A DNA stretch of 64,000 nt from NCBI RefSeq assembly GCF_000972845.2, contig NC_040018.1, positions 10,513,157 through 10,577,156 on the forward strand, written 5' to 3'. Positions 48,718 through 60,145 of this stretch are shown here, piece by piece (position 1 is the first letter of the stretch; each line of letters begins with the position of its first letter). The position numbers and the translations under genes are program-made. This DNA is from Larimichthys crocea (Eukaryota > Chordata > Actinopteri > Sciaenidae). Under the pieces are notes generated by a model. The model was not told the origin of the DNA and did not search any database. It saw only the letters and a list, made by a program, of their open reading frames with translations.

Positions 48718-48768
48718 ATGGCGGTACGGATGTTGATGGTGTGTGTGCTGGGCACACTGCTTTGTCAG
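48718..48768 (+). CDS. cdh15: CDH15 exon 1: start codon and signal peptide
   Basis: Encodes [17 protein letters not shown], then donor CAG|GTAAG. This ATG is chosen because it is the first in frame, has A at -3 and G at +4, and begins a typical hydrophobic leader. The open frame extends 5' to about 48601 without another ATG. Confidence 0.92.
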
Positions 48769-51700
48769 GTAAGAAAAACCATCTCTTCATAGCTGCTGTC
48801 GACTAAAATGAGTAAAATATGCAGTTTTAGAGCTTTTGTGTTTGTTTTATGTGTTCTGTATCCAGTGAGACTCTAAATATAAAAAGTTAAAGTTGTCTTT
48901 ATCAAGTTGATTGCAGTGTCTAATGGAAGTTTTGTGGGATTGTTAGGCTGTTACAGGTACTCCACTTGTACTTGAGTTGTACCATGTGATACTGCCTGCC
49001 TCTCTTACCCTGCTTTATGCATCTTGATTCAGCGTACCCCCAAACCTTTGCCCAAGAACTTTTTACTTCTGCCCCCCCAGAGTGTGATCATGTTTAGAGA
49101 ATGACCTTTAGCTGCCCCGCTCTTCAAATATACAGTTTATGTCTTTACCTGAGTGATGTCACTGATTTTCATCAATAGAGGCACTAAACTGGCTCTGCAA
49201 TCAGAGGTCGTAGCAGATCTAAACATTTCAACCCAGTTGGAAAGAGGATGATGAAGTGTTTTGAGGAGGACGAGAGTCCAGATGTGTACAGAGGGCTCAG
49301 GGCATCATTAGTAGCTCCTGTCGGCAGACGCCATCGTGAGATCTAAAATGGATGACAATGTAAACTGACATATTACCAACAGCACTTCCAACCACCATCA
49401 GTCTTTCCCTCTGTTTGGAGTAGTAATGGAGCCCAGGTTGGGAGGCTGAGTGAATTGGCCTCCAGTGATTCTTGCTGTATAATTCATTGTTAATGTTGCA
49501 GATGTTATATTGCTGTGGAAAACAATAATTCAGAACTCAGTGAGGTGTCCCTGACCTTGTCCATTGGTAAAAGTTTCTGCAAAGTTCTACAAAGATCCTT
49601 TGTGTCTAAGTCTTCATCACAAATTGATTATTGTTATGAAATTATTATTAAGTTTTTGTGGTTCATTTTCATATTCTTTGGCAAACTGATTTTGGAAAAA
49701 AACACTTGTCTCTTTTCAACATGGGCGTAATTGATCACTGACATAGCCATGAGAAAAACAACTGTTTGTCACAGTGATGTCAATGCCCCCAATGACAGGA
49801 TGCCATCAGGACTTCTGTAATAATTTTACTTATCATCTTACATATAGACATAGATAAATAATCCCCTGAATGACTTGAAAATCCTGTCAACCCTGAAGCA
49901 TGACACCACCCCAGTCCTCAGGCTGGAGGTAGATATCGGAAAACTACTTAAGCTCTGTGTGGTAACGCTGTGGGTTTAAATTGCACCACTTCAAATGCCA
50001 GAGGTGTTACAAGTCCATGGGGGGTGATAACTTTTTGAAACAACAAAAAGTTTCTCTTTCAGTTGGTTTACTATATTGTAATTTTGATTATATGGAAACA
50101 ATCTGCTCCACCAAAAATCTGTTGTTTAAGAATGAAAGCTGGCTTTGAAAAGTCTACAGCTTGATTCTTAGTGGAGGATGGTAGCTGTAATTAGCTTTGG
50201 CTCCAATGGCAGCAGGCGATGAAGTGTAATTAGAGATTTATTGGTAAACTCATTATTGGTTGGAATAGTTTGAGATGTTGGGTTGCCATTGGAGTCCACT
50301 AAAGCTGCTGTTTCCTGTTAATGAGTCATCTATAAACTGTTCAGAGCGACCTTTCAAGCCTTCACTGGACTAATATTTCATACTTAAACAACAGATTCTT
50401 GGTGGAGCAGATTGTTTCCATATAATCAAAATTACAACATAGTAAACCAACTGAAAGAGAAACTTTTTGTTGTTTGGTTATCACCCCCCATGGACTTGTA
50501 ACACCACACAGAGCTTAAGTAGTTTTCCGATGTCTACCTCAGTAGTGATATCCTGTTACCGTAATATTTGAAAAAGTTACACTATATTTATTATGGTAAA
50601 ATTCTTTTTTTACCATAAAAACAACAGTTTCTTTTTGACAGTGTTGAAAGAGGACAAACTGGTGCATGCTAATCAACTGCTAAAAGCACAGAAAGTTAAT
50701 TGTTGTGCTATTTCTGGAAACAGACATATACACAAACATTTTGGGCATTCTGCTACATTTATGACACAATTGTTACAAATTCTATTAAAAAGATTTCCCA
50801 AGTGAAATTAATTTAACCATCAGCAGCTCAATCCAGTCCGAAGGCTTTGATCACCTCACATCTTTCAGCAGTACTTTTTTCATTTTCAGTAAACTGGTGT
50901 TGTTTTGACTCAGACAGTGTTCAGGTCTGCGGGGCGTATGCTGTGGTGAAGAGTGGGCAGCAGCAACAGCTGTTCCCAGATGCATACGTGATGCCATTTG
51001 TCTCGCTCTGTAATCCCCCTTGCGGAAAGAGGAGTGGGCCGCTCCTGGACCATGAAATCGGGTACAAATCAAGAGTCTGTAGCGGCAGCCAGCTGCGCTG
51101 AGGTCTCACTCATCGGAAACAATCAGTCAGAGGATTTAGAGTCTGAATCACAGGTCCTGCTGGGCACGGATACCTGTAGGCTGTTTTACATTGACTAGGG
51201 TTACAGAGGGAGCAAAGGGCAGAGAGACAACTTCCAGATCATAAAATGTAGTCGACTGAAGTCAATTTACATTCCTTTTTATTTTGCCTCGTTATTTTTC
51301 ACAGACAGACACAGTGTGGTGACAGCTGATGTTTTAGTGGGCAGGCACAAGAATAGGCCAGAAGCAATGTCATGATGGGTTTGTCACTTGTGCCATTTGG
51401 TATCCCTAAAGTCAATTAATCCATGTAGAGAGGGAAAAATCTTTGGTTATCACAAAAAGACCTTTTATAGTTGGAAATCTTAGGATGTCCACTAAAACTC
51501 TAGAGAATTCCAGAGAGTTTAAGAGGTTAATGTTTAAACAGTTTTGTTTTGACATCTTCAAATTAACAGAATGTGTCTAATGATGTTTTTTTGCCCAAAA
51601 ATGTGTCGAGCTTCTGTATTGGGAAAGTGGAGTTCATCGGTTCACTCCTCCATCCTCTATTATGTAAAGAAGTTATTATCTTTAATTTATTTAACCACGT

Positions 51701-54700
51701 TAGTCAGATGACATTGTGTTTTTTTCCCCGGCTGAGTCGCACTTGTAGTCACGGTTTAATATTATAACCTTGCTCAGCATTCCTAAAGCTCAGACATCTG
51801 CTCCAAGGGGGACTCACACTTGTAGTGGCACCATAAATAGGGTCTCCATGCCCATGCCAGGCAGCCATGACTTAGCAAAGTGTAGGGGTGTGTGGGACCA
51901 GCACTGTTGAATGTCTATGTCTGAGGACCAGTAACAGAAGTGACCAGAGGGACACCTGTGTGACCTCTAGCCCTGTGACCCAAGGGGCTGTCAGGCATGC
52001 GGCAGGCATCACTTCTCGTCTGGACCGTCTTTTCTTGACTTTTTTGAGCAACTGATCCACTCACACCTACAGTATGTGGAGAGGAGACACTAAGGCCCTC
52101 ACAGCTACAGCTGGCCTCTCTCAGGGGGGTGCTCTCACTCATAAATTTAAATGTTGCAAGATGGCAAACAGCATTTTTGGAAAACGTTTCACTTACTAAA
52201 AATGTCATGGTAAGCGTGACAAGCTGGCATGATCCGTCACAGTTCTTTCTTTTACATTTCTCGATGTAGCATGGTGTAAACATTCCCCACTCCCCCATAC
52301 CATTCATTATTTTTTGCAACATGTGACAAGAATACCTTTCACGTTTTCAAAAGGCTCCAAAACTTTGCATGCATGGTAAGGTGGACAACTGTACTGGTGT
52401 ATAAATGTGGAAGCATTTGGACCAATAGAAATATTCATGAGTTATCAGTCAGCATTCATATGTCATGAGGTTTAATGCATTTTCAGCAGTGGCTGAAATT
52501 AAACAATGTTGTCTACCATGTGACAATATATTTTAGTTCTCCAAAGGCAACATCAGGGAGGTAAAATTTAACTTTCCCGAACTCGGGAAACACTCGGTTC
52601 TTGCTGTGAGGGCATATCAACCCCAAACAAGCTGTCCATGCTTCTGTGAGGGCCCGAGGTGAAAGGCCAAGCTGTAAAGGTTTCTGGGAAAAGCCTCTAA
52701 AACAGTTAATCTGTGTGTGGTGTCATCGCTCAGCCTGTCAGAAAAGGCACTCATTGGTCTAATTGGTAACATGACACTTTGGTTGTTACCGCATCTTGGT
52801 CTGGTAAAGACATTATAACAGAAGCAGATACTTAGTGGAGCCAATATCCAAAGGTGTCTGAGTTGAAGGGAAAGGACAAGACAAGGAGGTGTGTGAAGTA
52901 AAAATTTGCTTTTTTTATCTGGTGGTTGAACACTTTCTGACTCCCTTAATGTTTTATGTTCTGGAAAAACACTTTGTTGTTGTGGTTTGCTGGTGTACAG
53001 TATGTACAACTTTTACTGTTCAGGTGGTCACATTAGTCACGTTAGAACACTGTGCTTTCATCTCCAAATGTTTTTGGATTTCTTGAATTCTTCAGGTTTG
53101 GGTCTGAAGAAGTCTTATGACCACATATATAAAGATCACCACTGACAATACTGCCTTTTCTTATTAAAAAAACTTTTTACAAAATACAATATTTACACTT
53201 AGTGGATACAGAAATGTACAAGAGAAATATAAATGATCAGAAATAGAAAATATTCAACCATATCACAAACCCCCTCAATCACCACCTCACTGTACTGCCC
53301 TCTGGACACAGGTACAGATCCCTGAGGCGCTTTGGGAAGAGCCTGCATTCGTAGTAGCTCTAAACAGGGTGGCTTGCTGAGGGAATTACAAGTCTTGTTT
53401 TCATGTTGTTTTGCCTGTCTTTGTTGTTGTTGTACTTCATGTATTTCATGGTCCCCAGAGGATGTCTCCTAATGAGTTTGGTGATTCTGTAACTTCAGCG
53501 TCACCACAGGGTTCACGTTTGTAGTTTTGAGTGAAATGTTTCATTCATGTCCCCCTCAGGATGAATTCTATTCCTCAACCTTTCTAGCACCATCATTTGG
53601 TTAACACAGGCTAACAGAAACACTGACATGCCTGTAGATTCTTATTAAACACAAAGCAGCAAATTCTGAACTCTTTCAAGCAGTTCATCTCATATAGCAC
53701 ACTGCAGACTCATATTGTTGGATTACTCTAATTGATTTGAACATATTCGTCACTCATTCAGACTTTCCTGTTGTTCTTTTGGTGAATATTGTAAAGCGTG
53801 GCGTACTGGAGAAGAGTTGTGCAAAGTGTGATGAACTCACATACTCTCGCTTGATCTGCTCCTCCCTGTGTGTGCACTCTCAAAGTCAGCAAAAGGTTTT
53901 CATGTTAGCTCAAGTGTGCACAAATCCGGCAAACTTAGAAAGTGCTATACTTGGAAATACAACTGTTATGCAGCTGTTATTGATGTTGAGGTTAAGCAGC
54001 GATGTGTGCTATGCCAGTGGAAGTTTGAGAGCTCACAAATGCAGAAGTATTAAGTGTGTGGAAGTAGAGTGGATTGCTATAAGGATGAATCTTGTATGGG
54101 TGACATGCGTTGCTGGAATGTGAGTGTAAACATCTCTAGACTACATCACTAGGTCTACAAAAAGTTAAATAGGTAGGGGTCGTGAATATAGAACAGTCTA
54201 AGATTAGCCTGCCCTCTGACTCGGCCTGCAGATGCCAACCATGGCTACCATTCCTCCCTGCACTGTCCAGCAACGTGCCAAAGGATCAGTATATCAAATC
54301 ACCCGCCCCAGAGACAGGGCAGGGATCACAGGCCATTCACAAAATATTCAAGTTTATCCAGTGATCCATTATTTAGCTGTTTTATTTATAGCTTGCTTAA
54401 AAATCTATGTCAACATTCAGTCATATTTAAGTAAAAACATAAAGACGAAACAGACAAAGCCTATTTCTGGTTCTATGTACTAAGCCTTTGATTTGTTTAA
54501 CATATGGGAAATAATGCTAAACACAGTGAATTCCCACAGAGAAGACGGAAGCAACTCACGGAAATGAGTATATATGCTTATGCGTGGGTGGGTGTTTTGT
54601 TGATGCATGTATGTCAGCATGCGTGTGTGTGAGAAAGCGCATATATGAGTGTGTCTGTGGAATTCCTACAGCAGAGCAGATCCGTAAGGTGACCCCAAAC

Positions 54701-57700
54701 TCCCAGTCAGGTGCAGAGCTGAGCATAAAGGGGAATTTGTGAGTGTGAGCGGGAATGCGGGTGGGAAAGCGCAGGATCTAAATCCATAGTCGACAGCTGG
54801 TGTGCGTGAGTGTGTGTCTCACATGTGTGTTGTGTGTGTGTGTGTGTGGGTGGGTGTATTTGTGTGAACATAGTCAAGACAGACAGCAATGTGGTGAATG
54901 AGAGCTTGTGAAATGAACATGAGTGTTTGTGCTTCCATGTCCTGAGATGAATTTGCACCCAGATCAAAGGAAGCTGACAAAGACGTGTATTAGTGTGTGA
55001 AACCCGAAGCTGTGGCCCTGCATCCCTTCTGCCCCCGAACAATCACATGGATTCGACATTACAGACAACCTCAGTGCTACAGCTAGCTTACACCCATTCC
55101 ATCAAGCTACTGGGAACGTTATAGCACCAAGGGAGAGACGCCTGACATGATTTCAAACAGCTGCAAATGTCTAGAATGACATAATTTGTCTCTATTCCAT
55201 GAAGGAGAATTTGAGGAATCAAAAAATGCACTTCCTGTGATCTGACCTCCTGAGATACATTGTATCTCCATGTGTGATTAGTGGAGTGTGATGTGTGCCA
55301 ATGTCTAATTAACTGCATATTCCTATCACTTTCCTTTGCGAGTTTCATGAGGTGATCGTTGTTTTTTTCCTTCAGGTGTGGAGCTCTGCAGAACCTCAAA
55401 GCAATGAGGAAGAGCTGCATGTTCGGACCCTTTACCCATGGAGGAATAAAGGCAATGGAGTGGTCAGGGTGAAGAGGGACTGGATCATCCCTCCGATCAG
55501 AGTGCTGGAGAATAGCAAGCAGGTTCCTGAAGACCTTGTCCAGGTAACACTGTCATTTAAAGACTCCATTCCGGTGCCCATATGTACATTTGAACAGATT
55601 TTGCTTGCTGTAATCATTCCTCCTGTTGATGCTGGTCAGTAAAAGACCCCTTAGAAAATCTGCTTTCTATGCATACAAGTGAAGATTGACAACATCCACA
55701 GTTCTTGTTCCATGTTCCATGGTCTTTTTTATGGTGGTGGTGGTGAGTGGAGGAAATCTCAGAGCGATTTGTTCAGGCAGTGAGAGAGCGTGAGACAGAA
55801 ACTAGGAGCAGGGGTCTCAAGCCAAAAAACATGATAGTTGGCAACCTTGGCTAATATGAGACTTCAGCAGTCTGACTTTGACAAATTAAGTGCATTTCCA
55901 AAGTCACAGTCTGTTTAATATTCTACTGAATACTGTCCAGGGAAAGATCGAGAGTCAATGCCTTTCACATACATTTCATATACAGTCCTGATGATGACAG
56001 AAGCGGTCCTTCATTTCAGACAAAAGTGGACAAAAGCAGACATTTCATTTCTAGACGTCATATTTTCAAACAGTATGTTGTCTTGTCTTGTAATATTCCA
56101 AGAAAATACATCTGTCTGCTGAACATAAAGATCTATTAGATGAGGCTACTGGAGTGTAAACTACCTCAAATTCAAGAGAGCAGGACGAAGCTGCTTATGT
56201 TACCTGTACGATACACTCTGATAGAGCAGCATACAGAACCAGCTCTCACACAGTGAGGAACTACTACACACTGGATGTGCTAGAACAAGCCTTTGTTCAA
56301 TGTAGCCTGTAACCTCACAAAATAATGTAGTATGAAGTGCTCCTTGTCCTTCAAAGTAACACTACTGTGAATAGCATGTGTTGTGAGCAGCTGCTGCCTT
56401 GACCCTTAGTTGGATTTCCGAGTGGAGTTCAGTTTAACAAGGTTCCAAAGTTTTAATGAAGCACACAAGATTTTAGTCAAGAACAAACAACTTACATGAA
56501 ACCTGAGATACGGAGGACGTACATGAGAGCAATGAGGGAGTCATAAGATCTCTAGGTTGGTAACAACAGTTGGGATGAATACCATTTAGTTAGCTTAACA
56601 GGCTTGTTCAACTCCCGGCTCTCCCAGTTCAGTCAGTTCAAGTGTCCTTAGGCAAAAGACAAATTGCTCCCAGTGGTGAATGTGGCATGTGTTGTCAAGT
56701 GCTTTGAGTGGTCAGTAGACCAGATAATGTATAAATAGTCCATTTAATTTGCTTGACATGCTAATGTCTGCAGCCTGAATTAGACAGGCACTTTTACACT
56801 TATTGCTATTTTTTTTTTTTTTTGAGGGTTCAAAAAAAACAAACAAACATCCAAACTCTTAATGTACCCTACAACAGCCGTATAGGCCATAAGACATTGC
56901 ATCTCTGCAATGCCTTGTTATAGTCACTATGCTAATTGCTAATTGGACAATCAATCTGTGTTGAAGAGTTTTAGCTAATGATCAATTGTAGCTGAGGAAG
57001 CAAAAGGGCGACTTAAAGTAAAAGTAAAAACAGCAGGTCGTACATTTTTTGCCTGACAAAATACATACAAGTAATAATAATACATGGCCTATGGTGAAAA
57101 TTTGGACTGTTTAAAAAAGGTTTGGATGGACTGTATAAAGCAAATACTGAATCCAGTTAAACACAGCACAATACAGCCATTAGCTCTTTGCCATCTCAGC
57201 CATTGTAATTCGTCATCATAGATGATGACCAAAGACATGTCTAATGTAAATGTTGTGTTAAGGCTGTTATGGCCCACTATCAAGTTTATAAATCCTACCG
57301 TACAAGGAGAAATATTGAGCCACTTTTATATGGCGATGAAAATGCAGCAGAGACCATATGTCAAAGACAGTAAATGCAAAATGCATAAAATATAGACGTC
57401 GAGCTATTATTAATTCAGAATCTCATTTCCTGTCATAAATCAAAGCCCTTAAACACTTAAACAGCTTAAACACTCTTGTGTCAAGGTCCCAAATTGTCAA
57501 CATACTCACATCTGGTGTTACGACATATGATTTACAGTCCTCCTCCCTACTTTCCCATGAGGTCGTGGTGATCATCTACTTCATCTCCCCTCTCTGTCTA
57601 GATCAAATCGGACAAAATCTTTACAGGTGAGGTGATCTACAAGTTAGAGGGACCGGGGGTGGACCAGGAGCCTAAGAATCTGTTCGAGATCGATGATAAA

Positions 57701-60114
57701 ACAGGAGTAATCAGGAGCAAGCGACCGCTGGACAGAGAGAAATACAGCAGCTTCACGGTAAGAGTGCATTTATGAGAGTAACACTTAAATCACCCAGACA
57801 CTTGAAATGTGTTTTACAACCACCAACAGAAGTACTTAACACAGAGTACAATGCACTCAAGACCTTACACAACATTTTCTTTTGTAAGCATGCGTCCATG
57901 TTTTTGTCTTTAAAGCATACATCAGTGTCTCAGACCCTAGCACAAACAGCCAGAGGTCAGTTTCTGAGGGCCTTTATGGGCATCTTGGGAGACACTTCAA
58001 ACTGTTTCAGATCCAGATGACTGTGATGTAACCCATGATGCTGAACCAAACATCCTGCACGTTTCTCTCTGCCATTTCCAGCATATGCACATACCACAAA
58101 TGCAAATGTTTCCATGAGGTTTGTGACATGTTTCTGTTGTATCTCTGTGTGTGTATAGCTGAAAGCTTTTGCGCTGTCCCCCAGTGGAGAGAGACTAGAG
58201 AATCCTACCACCATCGAGATAGTGGTCTTGGATCAGAACGACAACAGACCTGCCTTCACTCAGAGTCAGTTTGTTGGCACTGTCCCTGAGTTCTCAGTCC
58301 CAGGTACATCTATCTGTTACACACTTCATTACAAACTTTGAACCACAATGTTATTAAATTTCTAACCCAACACCCACACCTAACAGTAACCCCCAGTTTA
58401 AAGCTCCTATAACGAAGATTTTTATATTAACGATGGATCATATGTGATGTGTTTGTGAAATATGTTCACCTGGACTACAGATAGATGTGATACAGATAAT
58501 TATCACCTGACTCTGTAGTTCAGCTCTAGTCTCAGCTCTACATTTACAACTCTTCATGTTTTAGAGTCTTTCAGCTCTTTTTTTTGTTTTGTTTACAGTC
58601 CACAAACTGTATTACTTTACTTTAAGCAGACAGACAAAGTAAGAGACTAGATTGTGAATAATGTGGTGTTGGTGGAAACCAACATAGCTAAAACAGGGTG
58701 ACTACTGGAATGACATCTGTTGTAGAAACTATTTGCTAAGGTTTAGTGCAGTTTTGTGTAGTTTATGGGCACTGCTAATGTCACAACAGTAGATCAGAAA
58801 TGAATGACATCAAATAAATGGATATACATGTCACCAAAGTAAATTGTTCTCACCTACAGACATATTGTCTTTCCATTTTCAGAACAGTACGCTGAAGGCT
58901 TGTTAAATGTTTTGTAAAGTTTGACATTCTTTCAGAGTCCTGCAGCCTCAGCACGTCACATATCAGTGATTCGTTCTGACAGATCTTTCCAACTGATCGG
59001 AGCTTTCATTTACTTTTGACAGGCACGTCAGTGATGTCAGTGTCAGCCACTGATAAAGATGACCCAATGACAGAAAACGCTTTTCTGAGCTACTCTATCA
59101 TTGGCCAGGAGAGCATTCCTGCCAACGCTGTTACCAAGACTATGTTTGGTATCAACAACGAGACAGGAGCCATCTACACAAGAGATGTAGGCCTGGACCG
59201 AGAGGTAAAATGCAGGTTAAGTTGCAGATTTTTGCAGATCATCATAATGTAGTTCATTTTCACTAAGATGTGCTGTATTCTGTCCCAGGTGGTGAAGGGT
59301 TTCCGGTTAAAACTGCAGATTGCTGATATGGGGGGCATGGGACTAACAAGTGAAGGTGTGGCAATCATACATATATCCGATATCAACAACCACGCCCCAC
59401 AGTTCAGCCCTGACTCGGTGAGTTTCAGGCAGCAACATATGAGGAATGTTTTCTACTGTCATTTAAAGAAACACTGTGTGGAAATTGATATTTTTACGAT
59501 TTAGCATCCACAGTTTTAGAATGTAATACCACTGTGGTAAATATGGACAGCTGCACATGTGTACTTGTTATGATCATGTTACAAAAATTAGCTAGTTGAC
59601 AACTTTGCTAACAGCCAAGCAGCAGGCATGTGCAACAACCCAAGACATACATGTCTGGTGGCCTCTACTCGGTCAGTCTCTTTTTCTCTTCTTAGCTCCC
59701 TCTATCATACTCTTCGCCTCTGCCAGACTCTGCTTCTGCTAAGCCTGGTTACATGGCCAGCTTGCCTGGCTCCACTTCTGGTGCCCATTTCAGGGTCAGC
59801 ATTCCCCCACGCCCTAAGCCTGAAAATATCCTTTTCCCAGCTGCCCAAAACGCCTGTGGTACCAGTGTAAACACCAACACTCCCCTGCTGCTCTGTGATC
59901 ACAGTCCAGGCAGCCCGGCTAGCTAACAAACTGAGTGAACAGATCAGCTAGCAGCAGCTATAGTTCGCAGCAGTCTACTTTACTGTCCATTAGGAATTTT
60001 GTCCAAAAAATATGACCCAGTTTCGCCAAAATCAGTGAAATAGTTGGCGGTGCCTTAGTGCCTTAAAGTGTTCTTCTTGCAGGAGATCAGACCCTGAGCA
60101 CAAAGTTACATAGT

Positions 60115-60145
<31 letters not shown>

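Larger units (their letters stand above)
48769..55375 (+). other. CDH15 intron 1
   Basis: A 6.6-kb intron with a foldback element (49923-50542), three CAGCTG E-boxes (50967, 51090, 51323) and a GT-rich tract near 54820-54850. The rest shows nothing recognisable. Several small frames occur (for example 50847-51101) but none resembles a known domain. Confidence 0.7.

Noticed and set aside
50847..51101. 84-codon frame in CDH15 intron 1 as an alternative exon
   Set aside because: It has no similarity to cadherin sequence, and the complete 14-exon model leaves no room for it in phase.
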